DNA of 64,000 nt, taken from NCBI GenBank assembly GCA_030512295.1, contig JAULSR010000007.1:516001-580000 (forward strand). The letters are read 5' to 3'. The DNA is from Bombardia bombarda (lineage: Eukaryota; Ascomycota; Sordariomycetes; Sordariales; Lasiosphaeriaceae). Within the stretch, counting starts at the first letter, position 1, and every line of letters begins with the position of its first letter. Positions 44,911-57,100 of the stretch are shown here, piece after piece. Under the pieces are notes generated by a model. The model did no database searches. It saw nothing but the letters and a program-made list of their open reading frames with translations, and had not been told where the DNA came from. Both the position numbers and the translations under genes were made by a program.

Positions 44911-46240
44911 TCACTCCTCTTCCACAAGATTCTCCGTCTCCTCCAACCCCCTCAACACCTCTTCAATTTCACTCGGGTCCGTAATCGCCCACACCCCTCC
45001 CCCTTTGACCGTGTCCTTCCCTCGCATGCCCACCTCCTTACCCACCAGATTCCTCCCGACCTTGCCGGGTCCGATGCCCACCCACCTTCTGACCTTGACC
45101 TCCTGGTCCAAATACTTTATGCTATCCCACCACCTAACCGTCTCCAGGCAGCCCCTCGCCAGTAGGTCCTTCAGATCCGCCTTGCTCTCAAAGGGCCTGG
45201 CGCTCACATTGCTGATGCACGGCAGCGTGCCGGGGAACGTGACGATATCCTCATTCTCCCTGCCCGGCACCCTGCTCTTGCCCTCCAGTATTTTCTGCAT
45301 CACGGCCACGGCCGGCTTCATGATGGGGCTGTGAAACGGGCTGTCGCTCTTGAGCTCCACTGCCCTGGGGTCGTGGCCCAGAAACTGCCTCACATGCGCA
45401 ACGAGCGTCTTGATCCTCTCCATGTTCCCGCTGAGCACGATCTGGTTCTTGCTGTTGATATTCGCAATCAATACCTGATCAATCGGCGACCGGTCTTCGG
45501 CGCTCTCCGACTTCGCCCCCGTGCTGCTGTGCCCGACAAAGCCGTGGATGGCCGCGATCAGGGGCTGCAGGTACTCGGGCTCCGTGACGATGGCCATCAT
45601 GCCGTATCTGCCGCCGTATGTCTGCTCTGCGCGCCGTGTCGCCGCCGCCATGGCCGCCGCCCGCTGCTGCACCATGTATAGGCTGTCCTCAAATGCGACG
45701 TAGCCGCCGGCGACAAGAGCCGCGAACTCGCCCAGCGAGTGGCCGAGGGTGTAGTCGACGCGCTGGGCGGCGTGGAAGTCGAATTCCTTCTCCAGGATGC
45801 GCATAATTAGGATGGACGTGGCCATGATGGCGGGCTGTGCGTTGGGCGTCAGGTTGAGCTCCTTGTTGGTGCCATTTTGTATCACTTCTGATAGCTTGAA
45901 GCCGACGATGTGGTCAATCTCCTGGAGGATATGGTTCGCCGTACTGGGGAAGGCTTCGATCCATGGCGTAAGCATGCCGACCTTTTGGACGCCCTGGCCT
46001 GAGGAGTGGTCAGCATAGGCAATGACGGTTTTGGGCGCAGGGCGTACCTGGAAAGAATATGGCCGTCTTTGGCCGCGTACTACGCGCTATCGTCGTCGCT
46101 GTCGACAATGCTCGAAATCGCGGGCGTGTTGCCGGCGAGGGCTGCAACAGCCATCGCGGCAGTCGAGCGGCGACAGGCCGAGGTGTCATTGTTGTCGTTG
46201 TCGCATTGGGAACAGACAAGGGCCCGCGCAGCAGAGGCAT
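44911..46240 (-). CDS. mct1: Malonyl-CoA:ACP transacylase, mitochondrial
   Basis: Two exons: 46240-46048 and 45998-44911, totalling 1281 nt and 426 aa. The first about 50 residues are Arg/Ser/Ala/Thr-rich without acids (RLPRWLLQPSPATRPRFRALSTATT), which fits a mitochondrial targeting sequence. The acyltransferase domain starts IFFPGQGVQKVGM across the intron. The nucleophile is S152 in GHSLGE. The catalytic His lies in KSDSPFHSPIM. The enzyme loads malonate onto acyl carrier protein for mitochondrial type II fatty-acid synthesis, which supplies lipoate precursor. It diverges from rrp4 with 725 bp between starts. Confidence 0.93.
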
Positions 46241-46965
46241 GGTGGTGATATTGTAACCCGTCGATCGCCAGAAGCCAGCCAGTGCGAAGCTGGGGCCGAT
46301 TTGAAGCTCACCTCATCAGCTATTGCGGGCGAAGTGGTCGAGGAAAACGATGGGATGGGGTGGTGTTTGTTGGGTAGGTGCAGCTGGCTATGTAGAACTG
46401 CGGAGCCTTGGTGAGCGTCGGAAGGATGGAAGCGATTAACTCCAGGGAGCACCAGCTCAATTCCCGTGGAGATTGGGGCAGGTTGGGGGGGGAACTTAGC
46501 TAGCTCTGGCCCCTAAGTGGTCCCTGCAAACGGAGATCGACGCCCGGAGGTGGGGCACGTCCGCTGCGACTGTAGTGGGGGATGCAGCCGCAATCTGCCT
46601 GCCGCAGCCGGGCTGTACACTAGAATGGCCCGGCACTATGGCAAGTGGGCGCTGGCAGGGCAAGAGCGGGTTTCTCCGTTGGGCCATCAAGGTCAGAAGC
46701 TGTTCTGAGAGGGACTACAACAATTGTAAAGATTTCATATTTGAACCCTTGCATAGAAATAACAATTTTACCAGTGCCGTCTGAAAATCTCCCAGGCTTG
46801 CAGCCCGAAAATCAAGATCAACCCTGACGAGTAAAATTTCTTCTCACTGTTCTCATCCATCATCACCACCCACTCACTCACCCGCCCTGGTGACAAAACT
46901 TCCAACGTGCCGAACAGTCCCAAACAAGCTCAGGAAAACCACAACCACCACCACACAAAAACGCC
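46241..46965. promoter_or_regulatory. Divergent promoter region mct1/rrp4
   Basis: A 725-bp spacer between divergent genes. GC-rich on the mct1 side, with an AT-rich block at about 46720-46770 and an ACCACCAC leader immediately before the rrp4 ATG. No separate gene is supported. Confidence 0.5.
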
Positions 46966-48048
46966 ATGCCCATCACTATTTTAGCGCCCAAGCCGACACG
47001 GCAGGCGCATTCGCACAATGGCCACAACGACGACGACGCTATGTCCGACTCTGGCTCCGACTCGAGCGGTGCCGGCGGCGACGACGACCTGGACGAAATG
47101 GTATCTGCCGCGGCGGCAGCAGGGCTAAAGTCCCAAAGAGACAGCAAATACGAGATTGTGACGCCGGGCGAGGTCATCACCGACGACCCGCAGTGGATGC
47201 GCGGCCACGGCACCTACGTGAACCCCGCCACCAGCGCCATCATCTCCTCCGTCGCCGGCACCGTCTCGCGCACCAACAAGCTGCTGTCAGTCCGCCCCCT
47301 GCGCGCCCGCTACACCCCCGAGGTCGGTGACCTCGTGGTCGGCCGCATCGTCGAGGTCCAGGCCAAGCGGTGGCGTGTCGACGTCGGCGCCACCCAGCTC
47401 GCCTCCCTCCCCCTGAGCGCCATCAACCTACCCGGCGGTATCTTGCGCAAGCGGACTGAGACGGACGAGCTACAGATCCGCACCTTTTTCGCCGAGGGCG
47501 ATCTCTTGATCGCCGAGGTCCAGCAGCTATTCCAGGACGGTGGTGCTGTCCTACACACGCGCTCGCTCAAGTACGGCAAGCTGCGCAACGGCGTCTTTGT
47601 CGCCGTCTCGGGCATGGGCGGCGGTGGCGGCGTCGTGCGCAGCCGCAGGCAGGTGTGGACCATGGACGCGGCCAACGGCGGCGGCCAGATCGATGTTGTC
47701 TTGGGCGTGAATGGCTTCGTGTGGATCAGCAAGCACGTCGAGACGCCCGAGGGCTTGGTCGAGAAGGCGGCCACGACGGGCATCACGAATCTGGAGGAGA
47801 GCGTCAGCGCCACCATGTACTCGAGCCAGAATGACAGGATCGAGGTGGACACGATGCGTGAGATTGCGAGGTTACGTGGTGTGGTTATAGCCCTTGTGGA
47901 GAACGGCCTACGGGTGGATGAGGACATGCTCATAAGGGGGTATCACGAGGCGGTCGAGATGGCCATGGTTTCGGCGGACGGGCTAGACGATTTGTATCTG
48001 GGGGGCGAGAAGGGCGAGCAGTTGGCTGCTGTGTTGACGGGTATCTAA
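46966..48048 (+). CDS. rrp4: Exosome complex subunit Rrp4
   Basis: An intronless gene encoding 360 aa, the usual size. The N-terminal domain includes YEIVTPGEVITDDPQWMRGHGT. The S1 domain follows (GDLVVGRIVEVQAKRWRVDVGATQLASLPLS), then a KH domain around GVNGFVWISKH. Rrp4 is one of the three RNA-binding cap proteins of the nuclear and cytoplasmic RNA exosome. The first about 45 residues are acidic and Ser/Gly-rich. The inserted GMGGGGGVVRS loop is Gly-rich. Pab2, whose gene lies 31 kb away, works with the exosome in other fungi, but the distance gives no reason to infer co-regulation. Confidence 0.95.
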   Translation: MPITILAPKPTRQAHSHNGHNDDDAMSDSGSDSSGAGGDDDLDEMVSAAAAAGLKSQRDSKYEIVTPGEVITDDPQWMRGHGTYVNPATSAIISSVAGTVSRTNKLLSVRPLRARYTPEVGDLVVGRIVEVQAKRWRVDVGATQLASLPLSAINLPGGILRKRTETDELQIRTFFAEGDLLIAEVQQLFQDGGAVLHTRSLKYGKLRNGVFVAVSGMGGGGGVVRSRRQVWTMDAANGGGQIDVVLGVNGFVWISKHVETPEGLVEKAATTGITNLEESVSATMYSSQNDRIEVDTMREIARLRGVVIALVENGLRVDEDMLIRGYHEAVEMAMVSADGLDDLYLGGEKGEQLAAVLTGI

Positions 48049-48654
48049 TCTGGCCTAGCGGTATGCCGTTGCTGCTGGCTAGCAGCCATCATGGTCTCGA
48101 GGGATTGAGATATCTACACAGCTGTCTCACAGATGCCAGCCATAAGCCACAAGCATCAGAGACGAAAGAAGTAAAACAAAGTAAAATTTCGCCATCAAGC
48201 TATGTGGTGAAACATCGTGATTAAGGCCATGTGCCATCCAGTTCTTTCCTCGTTCCCTTTCCCTTTCTCTTTCCTACACCTGGAAATTACCACGTATTAC
48301 AATACAACACCGGAGTCGTGATATTTGTCACACTCGTAGCTAGTAATTACCCATACTATAGCAAGGAACGAATTCCAACGGTGATTTCCTTAATATGTAA
48401 GTCGTGAACTTGACAAGACCGCGTATATCGTACAACAGCAACGACGGCAACAGATATAATCGAGTATTACTCAGTCGCCTCACTCTCTCCTAAACAACAC
48501 GACCGCGTAAAAACAGATTAGATATCTTTCTGCTTCAAACATCAAGCAACAATAATAGTAACAGGAATACAGGGGAGCTTGAAAGATTTGAGAAAAAAAG
48601 AACAAAGAAATTCGAGTTTCAAACAGCGTAAACAACAGCACAAACCCCAAAAGA
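48049..48654. other. Convergent 3' spacer rrp4/ALDH
   Basis: 606 bp, moderately AT-rich, containing both 3' flanks. I see no ORF with support. Confidence 0.5.
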
Positions 48655-50315
48655 CTAAGCCCTCTGCGCCCTCATACCAGCGACCACCACCAGGACAAAC
48701 AACCATCTAAGAAACGCACCTTTGACACCCTTGCCGCCCAGCCCCAGCAGCAGGCCGGTCCAATAACCAAATCCCTTGACCACGGCGCCGTTGCGGTCAA
48801 AGTTTGGCTTCTTAGCCGTCATGCGCGTCAAAAACTTGAGTTGTTTCCACTGGTAGGGCATGTAGCGGACCCGGATGAGGCTCTCGGCCCAGTTGGGTGT
48901 GGTGGCGACGGTGCGGCGGTGGGTGAAGCAGTCGAAGCTTGCCTGGCCACGGTACGAGCCTGAGCCCGACTCGCCGACACCGCCAAAGGGGACGGTATTG
49001 CATGAGCCGTGGAAGTAGGCGTCATTGAGTGTGGCGCCGCCAGATGTCATCTCGTTGAGGACTGATCAACTTTGTTAGCATTTTATCCCGTAAGAAACAA
49101 AGGGGTCTGTGAAAGTCAGCAAAGCATACCTCGCTCATTCTCCTTCTTGTTGCCAAACGAAAACAGTGCCAGCGGCGTCCTATCAATCGAGTTGGCCAGA
49201 TTGATAGCCTGGTCCAGCGAGTGCACGGGATAGATGCTGAAAACGGGGCCAAACGACTCCTCCGCCATCATGCTGTCCTCCTTGGAGCTGACCACCACAG
49301 CCGTCGGCTCAATAAACAGCTCGCTCTCGTCCATCTGCCCGCCCATGACGATCTTGCCCTTGGTGTCGTCCAGCATCTTCTTGATGCGCAGGAAATGCCT
49401 CTTGTTCACGATACGCGCCAGATCCGGGCTGGCCTTGGCACCGTTGGGAAACATCTCCTTGTACGCCACCTTCAAGAACTCGATAAAGCTGTCCACCACC
49501 TCGCTGTCCACCAGGATGTAGTTTTGCGACATGCAGACCTGCCCGCTGCACAGCGTCTTACCCCACATCAGTCTCCGCGCCGCCAGCTGCAGGTTGGCAT
49601 GCTTGGTGATGAACGCCGGGTTTCTTCCACCCAACTCCAGACACACGGGGGTCAGGGTCTCGGCCGCCTTCTTGGCGATGATCTTCCCGACCGCGGTGCT
49701 GCCGGTAAAGAAGACCTTGTCCCAGCGCTCCTCCATCAGCTTGGTCGTCTCGGCAATGCCGCCATTCACCACGGCGAACGCATTCTTATCCAGCCTAGTC
49801 TCGATCAGCTCCTTGAGCACCATGGCGCACGCGGGCGTGTGCTCGCTCGGCTTCATGACGGCGGTGCAGCCGGCAGCGATGGCGCCGATCAGCGGGCTGA
49901 GGATGATCTGGACGGGGTAGTTGTAGGGGCCGATGATGAGGGCGGCACCCAGCGGGTCCTTGCGGATGCGGAACGACATGACAGAAAAGGTGGCGGGGAC
50001 GTGGGGGCTGCCGAGCTTCTCGTCGGCGGCGAACTTCTCGAGATGCTGGATCATGAAGAGGCAGTCATTGCGGACCCAGTCGATCTCGGTCAGGGTCGCC
50101 TCGTAGTCGGTCTTGTGCAGGTCGCTCAAGAGCGCCGCCGTGAGCTGGGGCGTATAGTCGGTCACAGCCCAGTAGAGCTTGCGCAGCTGGGTGAGGCGCC
50201 ATGGGATCGACTTGGTCTTGTTGGTGCGGAAGGTTGCGCGCGTGTTGGAGGCGATGGCGGGTATGAGTTCTGCCGGTGTGGCCGCGTAGGGCGCGATGGT
50301 AACGTTTGTCGCCAT
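48655..50315 (-). CDS. Fatty aldehyde dehydrogenase (ALDH3 family, Hfd1-like)
   Basis: Two exons: 50315-49130 and 49061-48655, totalling 1593 nt and 530 aa. It is a class 3 aldehyde dehydrogenase that oxidises long-chain aldehydes with NAD(P)+. Visible marks are IIGPYNYPVQI, the Rossmann FFTGSTAVGK, the general-base Glu E227 in CLELGG, and the catalytic Cys C261 in GQVCMSQ. The late region PFGGVGESGSGSYRG is also typical. The C terminus carries a hydrophobic segment (FLRWLFVLVVVAGM), indicating tail anchoring, as in fungal Hfd1-type enzymes of ER, mitochondrial or lipid-droplet membranes. The intron splits the NERV codon and its donor and acceptor restore NERVLNEMTSGG. Confidence 0.93.
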
Positions 50316-51288
50316 CGTGTAAGTTACAGGACGGCGGGGCGGGCACAGCAGTCGACAAAGATCAACCAGTTGATATTACAGGAGGTGCACAAACACGGGT
50401 ACCTAGGTAGGTATCTTGGTGGGTAAAAGAAGGGTGGAATTCAGATCAAGAAAGTAAAAAGGCACGGAAGAAAATCAAATAAAAGTCAAAATAGACTAGA
50501 GCTGCAAATCAATTTTCGCACAACGTCACTTAGATGTGATGAACAAGGGGTGACAAGTGGAGGCACAGGGGAGACTAGACGTGCATGCAATGCATCGAGA
50601 GATTGGGCCGAGGCTCGGATTGTGGAGAGGAGTTTCATGCTACCGACCGACGGGAACGGGTTTTATGTTGCATTGAGCGACCTAGCGTGTTGACCCGGGC
50701 TTGAAAGAAAATGGTGACGGTGATTAGTAATCACACTAAGGTGTGTCGAGTTTTTTTTCTTCTTTTTCTTTGGCGTTGCCTTCTCGGATCAGATTGATTC
50801 TGAAATCGACTTGTTTAATCCTGAATAACAGAGCCCATGGCGATGCTGTCTCACGACCATTACACATGCAAACCGAAAGGGCATCGAGAGGCATTGTACG
50901 GATACGGCAAGGACAAGTGTTGAACCCCTCACGATGTTGCACGAATCACGATCACTTGGTCTTCCCCACACGGCGACGATTGAGTTGGACTGCACTTGGT
51001 ACTTGCCGAGGCTTCATTGGTCTGCTCTGCAAGCTCCATTACAGCAAGACGTAAGCCCAAGCCTCTTGGCGTGGTAGACGTGATACCCTGTGATAAAAGT
51101 GTGGGTCTCATCATAACTGTAAAACATTACCGATATACACATCCAAACAAAGGCCCAAAAACTCAGGTCGCCTCCGGCTCTTAATGTACATTGAAATCTT
51201 TTGATACAATAGTCAGTTAAGTTGTATAGGCAGTTTTTAGGTTAGATAGTTACTAATGCTTAATTCTGGCAAAATTTCCCCGTCCTCA
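50316..51288. other. Spacer ALDH/mS35
   Basis: 973 bp between two minus-strand genes: the ALDH promoter, with GGTACCTAGGTAGGTA at about 50399-50415, and the mS35 3' flank. No gene is seen. Confidence 0.5.
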
Positions 51289-52538
51289 TTATCTCCTCAT
51301 CGGCTTTCCCTTAGACTGCTGCTTCCCTGCTGGCTTCCGCGCCATGGCAGGCTGGGCGGCGGCGGCGGCGGCGGCAAGAGCCTCGGGAGTCGCCAAGGCC
51401 TCCCGGATACTCTTAACACCATCAATCAGGCCGCCTGCTTTCTCCTTGGCCATGTCCAGGGCCAGGGCCTTGCGCCGTTGGCCCTCCAGCTCCTGTTTCC
51501 GCTCCTCGCTCATGCGCCACCCCTTGGGGAACTTGGGCTTGGTTGTGAAAGTGTGGTGACGGGTGTCCAGCGGGATGTCTATGAACATGTCGGTGGGGTC
51601 CTGGTGTATGTAGGGTGTCAGTGCCACTGAATAGAGTATTCAATGATTGGGAGAAGAAGGAGAAGAATAAGCTACCTTTGCCGTGTTAATCATCTTCTGT
51701 ACCATGTCGCCCAGGAAACGCTTGTTCTGGGCCTGGTGCTCGAAGCGCTCGCAGCTCATGCGAACGAGATCCTTCTCGGGGTTGTAGCGAGAGCCAGCGA
51801 GCTTCTTCAGCTTCAACTGCTGGGCCTCGTTGAGCTGGCTGAGATCCTTGGGGCAGAACTCGACAACGACCTTGCGGTCGGCCGGGTGGAACTCGCCCAT
51901 GTAGCTCGTGTAGCGGAAGCGCAGGGCCTGGCCCTGGGCGGGGGGCTCAAACTTCTTGGCCAGCTTGGAGAGCAGAGGCATCTCCCAGACGGCTATGCGG
52001 GCGTACTCTCTGAACTCGCGGTGCTCCTCAAGCTTGCCGTGGGCCATGCTGAGAATGTCGTCCTCCTCAAAGTCGTCCTCGCCAACCTCGTCGGTGATGA
52101 TGTCGGTGTCGGTCTCCTCGTCGTTCCAGAAGGCGTCCTTCTTGACGAAGATGGGCCTCCGTGCTGGGGCGACCTCCTGGTTGATCTCGCGCGTGAGCTG
52201 CGAATACTCGCGCTGCTTGTCCTCGGGCACCTTGTTCCACGTCTCGAGCATGCGGTCGGCCTGCTCGCGCTCTTCCTCGGAGAGGTTGTCGTTGCGCAGG
52301 TAGTCGGTCAGGAAGTCGCCCGGGCTGGCATAGGGCTTGTCAAACTCGAGCGCGGGGCCGGCTTTCCTAGGGTCGTAGTCTGCATCTGCTGCCCCCCGTC
52401 GTCGGCTCGTCGCACCGTCGACGTCGACAGCGCCCGTCGCAGTAATAAAGAGGCGCATGGGCGTGCTGTGTGTCGGAGCCGTGATATTTGCCTGCCACTT
52501 CCCAGGCACAGCCGGAGCGAATTGGCCGCGGAAGCCAT
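51289..52538 (-). CDS. rsm24: Mitochondrial ribosomal protein mS35 (Rsm24), with one-base frame lesion near the N terminus
   Basis: Two exons: 52538-51676 and 51600-51289. ATG 52538 starts a typical mitochondrial presequence (SRLRHTARPCASLLLRRALSTSTVRRA). The body of the protein (DYDPRKAGPALEFDKPYASPGDFLTDYLR, RFRYTSYMGEFHPADRKVVVEF, NPEKDLVRMSCERFEHQAQNKRFLGDMV) is one frame over. The frames meet at CCCCCC (52392-52397 on +, GGGGGG in the gene); one more base there would give a continuous protein of 391 aa. As written, the body frame can only start at ATG 52509 (381 aa), lacking the presequence. mS35 belongs to the small subunit of the mitoribosome. The C-terminal exon ends in an Ala/Lys-rich tail. 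The gene diverges from alg13. Confidence 0.88.
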
Positions 52539-53308
52539 CCCAACAGAAAAGTGTCGTCGTCGTCGGTCGAGGAATTAATCGCGTTGGGGCGACGTCGACA
52601 CGCTTCCTTCGGTAGGTAGGTATTTAATAAGTAGCTGGGTCCCAGTTCGCGATCAATTGGCGGCGGCCAAAAATTTCGGAGCTACGACTCAATCCCGACC
52701 GGTCACTGGCCACTGACAAAGTGACAATCGACCACAGTGAACGGGCCCGACGCCAGGGGTCGGATGGAACAAGCCACAGCAAGTCACAGTGTGTACTGGT
52801 GGTGTCTCCACACTGTACTATCTGACCATTGTGTCCATTACGTAACAGTACATGCACAGTGCTGGACATGGGCCTTCCAGGTACCAGACGCGCTAACGAC
52901 ACACCCAGCACCAACTGTCACCAACACCCCTCCTGCTTCTTCAACGACCATCCCGCCCTCATTTGTCATCCAAAATCCACGTTTGGGCAGTAGGTCAACA
53001 GGTCGATACCTTACATAAATCGTCCGAGTCAGTCGTCTTCTGCCGGTCAGAAGCGACCACGGTTTGGAGCTGGAGCTGGCGCCGCCCGTGACCTCGACCA
53101 CCTATCCCCAATGGCAAGCTCCGGCGAGGAAGGTGGGAGGAAAGAGGAAGCAAACAAGTCCAAGTCCGAGTCTCGCACACAATCACAACCAAACTCACAG
53201 GGGAGAACCACACCACCGAGAGACCTCAAGCGCCAAAAGCGCCACGACAACGACGACGACGACGACGACGACAACAACAACAGCAACAGCAACCCCTCCC
53301 TGATCAAA
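52539..53308. promoter_or_regulatory. Divergent promoter region mS35/alg13
   Basis: This interval separates mS35 ATG 52538 from the preferred alg13 ATG 53309. It includes a GGTAGGTAGGTA motif at about 52611-52622. The alg13 frame is open from 53111 onward and contains an earlier ATG, so the last 200 bp may be coding. Confidence 0.5.
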
Positions 53309-54193
53309 ATGCATTCTGATCAAGTGCTCCCCCGTCGTTGCTTCGTTACCATTGGTGCAACCGCCGGGTTCCGCCAGCTGCTTGACGAGATTATCCAGCC
53401 TGCATTTCTGACCTGCCTCGCCGAGCACGGCTTCGACATGCTCGAAGTACAGTGTGGGCCAGACCATGACTGGTTTGCACAGCAGACGGGGAGCCTCGAG
53501 AAAGAGGCAACTCATGGCGTAGAGATCCGGTCGTTCGAGTACACCAAGGACATGCAAAGCCACATGCTAGAATGCCGTGGCGAGGCGGGTGTGCGCCTAG
53601 CGGGCTGCATAATCTCCCATGCTGGTGAGACGCTTTGTTTTCTCTATATATATCTGCTGCCTTTTGCCATAATTGCTTACTTCACCTTCCATAGGTTCCG
53701 GCACCATCCTGGAAGCTCTTCGCTACCAGGCTCCGCTCGTCGTTGTTCCCAACCCGACCCTGATGGACAACCATCAGGCCGAGCTGGCCGAGGAGTGCGA
53801 GCAACAGAACTGGGCTGTTTACGGCAAGCTAGGGTAGCTTTTTAATCCCCCCTTGACTACCTGCTCTACAATGCTGACACCGACTCCAGCCACCTCGCCG
53901 CCGCAGTCGGCCGCTCCTGCGAGCGGCTCGCCCAAGGTCGGAGCCTGAGCCACCTGAACGCGCTCGCCCCTTACTCACCGCCACCCTTCCCGGTGCCCGA
54001 GCGGGAGCGCGTCACCTTGTTCGATTGGATGGTGCTAACGTGCTACCCAGACGAACTGGCCCGGCAGCAGCACCTGCGCGACCTGGACGCGGTCGAGCTG
54101 GCCTTTGTCGAGGAGCAGTGGCAGAAGTCGGAGACGGAGACGGCCGGAAGAGAGAGAGAGGACCTCCGTAGCAGCCCACTCGAGGTCGACTAG
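53309..54193 (+). CDS. alg13: UDP-GlcNAc transferase subunit Alg13
   Basis: Three exons: 53309-53624, 53695-53833 and 53890-54193, totalling 759 nt and 252 aa. Alg13 is the catalytic, cytosolic partner of membrane-bound Alg14 in the second step of dolichol-linked oligosaccharide synthesis at the ER. The conserved start CFVTIGATAGFRQLLDEI, the middle GCIISHAGSGTILEAL across intron 1, and PLVVVPNPTLMDNHQAELAEE with YGKLGHLAAAVG across intron 2 identify it. An earlier in-frame ATG at 53111 would add 66 residues with a run of about 7 Asp then Asn. I prefer 53309 because the family normally begins a few residues before CFVT and its context has A at -3. The C-terminal tail is Glu/Arg-rich. Confidence 0.92.
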
Positions 54194-57100
54194 GAGTCGG
54201 GCCTCGAGCACATGTCTGTGTCGGAGGAGAAGAAGGAGGGGGAGGAGGAGGAGGATGGTGAGGATGGATATAGGGGGTATGGGCGGTATTATTGGGGCTA
54301 TCAAGCTTGGGCTGGGTATTGGGGAGGTAGGGATGATGATTCGATGTGGTAATGTCACTCTTGATGATCGGGCTGGGGTTGGTTGACTGGCCAAGATGCT
54401 GGAACCCTTTGGCCAGTGTTGTATGTTGATAAAGCAGGCTTTCCATGTGTACTATGTTGGCCAACCATTTCTGTACGAGAGGTGACAAAAATACAGGATA
54501 ACACAAAAGAAAAGCCGGCAGTTGATGGGGTGGGTTCGATTAGATCGCATCGGGCTATCCTCTTGGGCGGCGATTTTCTGTCAAATAAAAATCATGCACT
54601 CCCTTTCTGGACATTTTTTCTTTCTCAGTGTCATACTCAGATAGCTTGTCTGGCTGGCCTTTACTGAGATCTCGGAGAATAAACCACTTCAGGCAGGCAG
54701 GCAGGCAAGCAAGCATCACAGGTGGATAGCTAAGTAGCTTTCACTTGACCTTGAGACGGGCGAAAAGTACAATGGTAAACACTATCACCATATCATATTG
54801 ATCATGTCTAAACACCTCCAGGGCAGCAGCCATACGCTCAGATCAATAGAGAATGAAAGGAAGAGCCACATCAGCTGCTTACTTCTAACACAACGGTTTT
54901 CTCTTTATTCATTCATCAACAGTCCTAGACTAAGACTTGGGTTATCCTGGATAGTATAGTTAAACATCTCTATAATATTTTCAAGGTTTAGATGGGTGTT
55001 GAAATCACCACGCTAAAGCAACAACACTGCAACACTTCTGATATCTGATATTTGAAGATACATTCCTTTCAACCTCTTGCCTGTGATGACTAACAAGTAA
55101 GGGTGAGAAGAAAATGCTTGAGTATAAGAGTATTGTCAGCAGAATATACATACTCCACTCCCACTAGCCCAGTGGACGTCAGCTCTCATACGCCCTTCCA
55201 CTGCCACCACCACTATCTCAATATAGTGCAATACAAACCAAACCCAGCAAAAAGACAGTATGTGGTTATCTGTGACATATGCTAACAACGCGTCGTCTTC
55301 ATGTCTTGTGAGCTTTTCAGACTACAGTACAAGCTGTGACATTGGAAGTGGACCCAACCACATATGCAGGTACAATCTCAGGTCCTCGCACGCCGTGATT
55401 TCGAAGGTACCTGTACTTGATCCCTCGGGCGACTAATCAAGCCGCGGGATCTTGTTGTGATGAGAGCTTTATGGTGGGAATGAGAGCGGCTGAGGCAAGA
55501 CACTCTCATCTTATTAGACGCAAGGGGCGGCACCTGCGCGTGATGAAGTCAGGGGTTGGTTGTCCTGGCAGCGAGCGTCTTAAGTTATTGGGAGATGGAG
55601 GGGAACCAGGTGTGAGGGTGGCTCTGGGTGGTTGTTGACTGACAGAACCGCCAAGAGAACTTGATGGGCGTCTGCCTTTCCACAATATCAAGCCGCAACC
55701 GCCCGAGATACGGGATTGGTAGCCTGTCGAGGCAGTCCTGGAGGCGCGCTACCCCTGACAGGTGTGACGGAGGCAGCTGGCTGGTAATACCGAGCTCAGG
55801 GGTTCGAGCTTTCGGTACCTTAGGGATGTGTGATGATATCACTGTAGGGCTCCGCGCCGACATAATGCGTGTCGTGCCCAGGCTCCGGGCTCAGGGTTTT
55901 CGGAGAATTTTGATACAGTGCCGTGCAGTCTGCGTGTAAGGCGGCAAGGAGGCACCCAGGCCAATGAGAGTGCGATATGTCATCCAAGTAGATGGTATTT
56001 TAAGCGCCAAACAAACATCTAGGAACGATGCGGTAAGCCTGTTAATTAAACTGGGCGCTAATTGGCTGCGTCCAGTTGCCTACTCAGCTGTGCTAGGCGC
56101 TGAGCTGTGTGTGTGCGTAGGAGCATGGTTGACTCTGATGGCTGATCAAGTAGATGCGTGAATTGCGTCAGATGATAAGAGTCAACCAGTGAGCAGGCAA
56201 TATCTGGCGATCCGGTTGCACTTGCAAAGCGGCGTCCACGAGTTGTCCCAGTGCCTTGCTCGTCATCATGTCATGGCCTGCAGGAACTGCTGGTCAGTCC
56301 TCCACCATGACACAAAAAGGGCTGCTCAATGCAGGTCTCCATTTCTGCGGCCTGAGAGGACGTTAGACGCCGATTCTGCAAGTGATTTATTTGACCAGGA
56401 GGTGACAGCAAAGAGACATAGTCAGGTACAATCTCCCGTCCCCTTTCATGGCCTGTGACTGGCTATGGAAGGGTTCCAGAAGGCGTTGTGAAAGCACAAA
56501 CTACCTAGACTAGATGAAACGAACTGATAATCACTTACATGGTGATGAAGGGAGGATTGTCAGAAGGCGACTACCCACTCAGTAGCTCACACTAGACTGG
56601 ATTTGTACCTATGTATTCTCCTAAGTTTGTAGTTGGTCGATTGGTTGTGATGTGATCGGAAAGGTAGGCACCTACCCTTCTTGGGCCAGCTGACCCGGAA
56701 AATCAGTGTCCGATTGACACGCAAGAGACGGGAACAACTCCAAAAAAGAATTAAGCTGGCAGGTTTAAATGAAAGTCCGAGTGGATTGGTCCATTCGAGC
56801 TGTTCCTTGCTTGAGGATGACTGTGGAGCACTAAATGGTGTAGGTGTCTGAAGGAAGGCACGCTCGGCACGTCACGCCCGACGACAGGGCCAGGGTATGC
56901 CCGAGACGCCGTCCTCAGAATTCGGCAAGAGCTACCCGCCTGACAGCTGGTAGGGGAGGGGGAGCTCTGCCTTCCATTTCTCTTTGCATCTGTCTATGGA
57001 ACCGTCAACTTCACTTCCTTCCTACATTCCGCAAGTCACCTTTCGACACTTCTCATTGCCTAATTGATATCAAACCTTGTCGATTGGGCCAGACAAGAGC

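Noticed and set aside
49221..50426. 401-codon plus-strand ORF
   Set aside because: It is the mirror of the aldehyde dehydrogenase gene in GC-rich codons, and it carries no recognisable motif.
50960..51060. Possible small gene in the ALDH/mS35 spacer
   Set aside because: The short ORFs on both strands overlap each other and show no motif. The position fits promoter and 3' flank.
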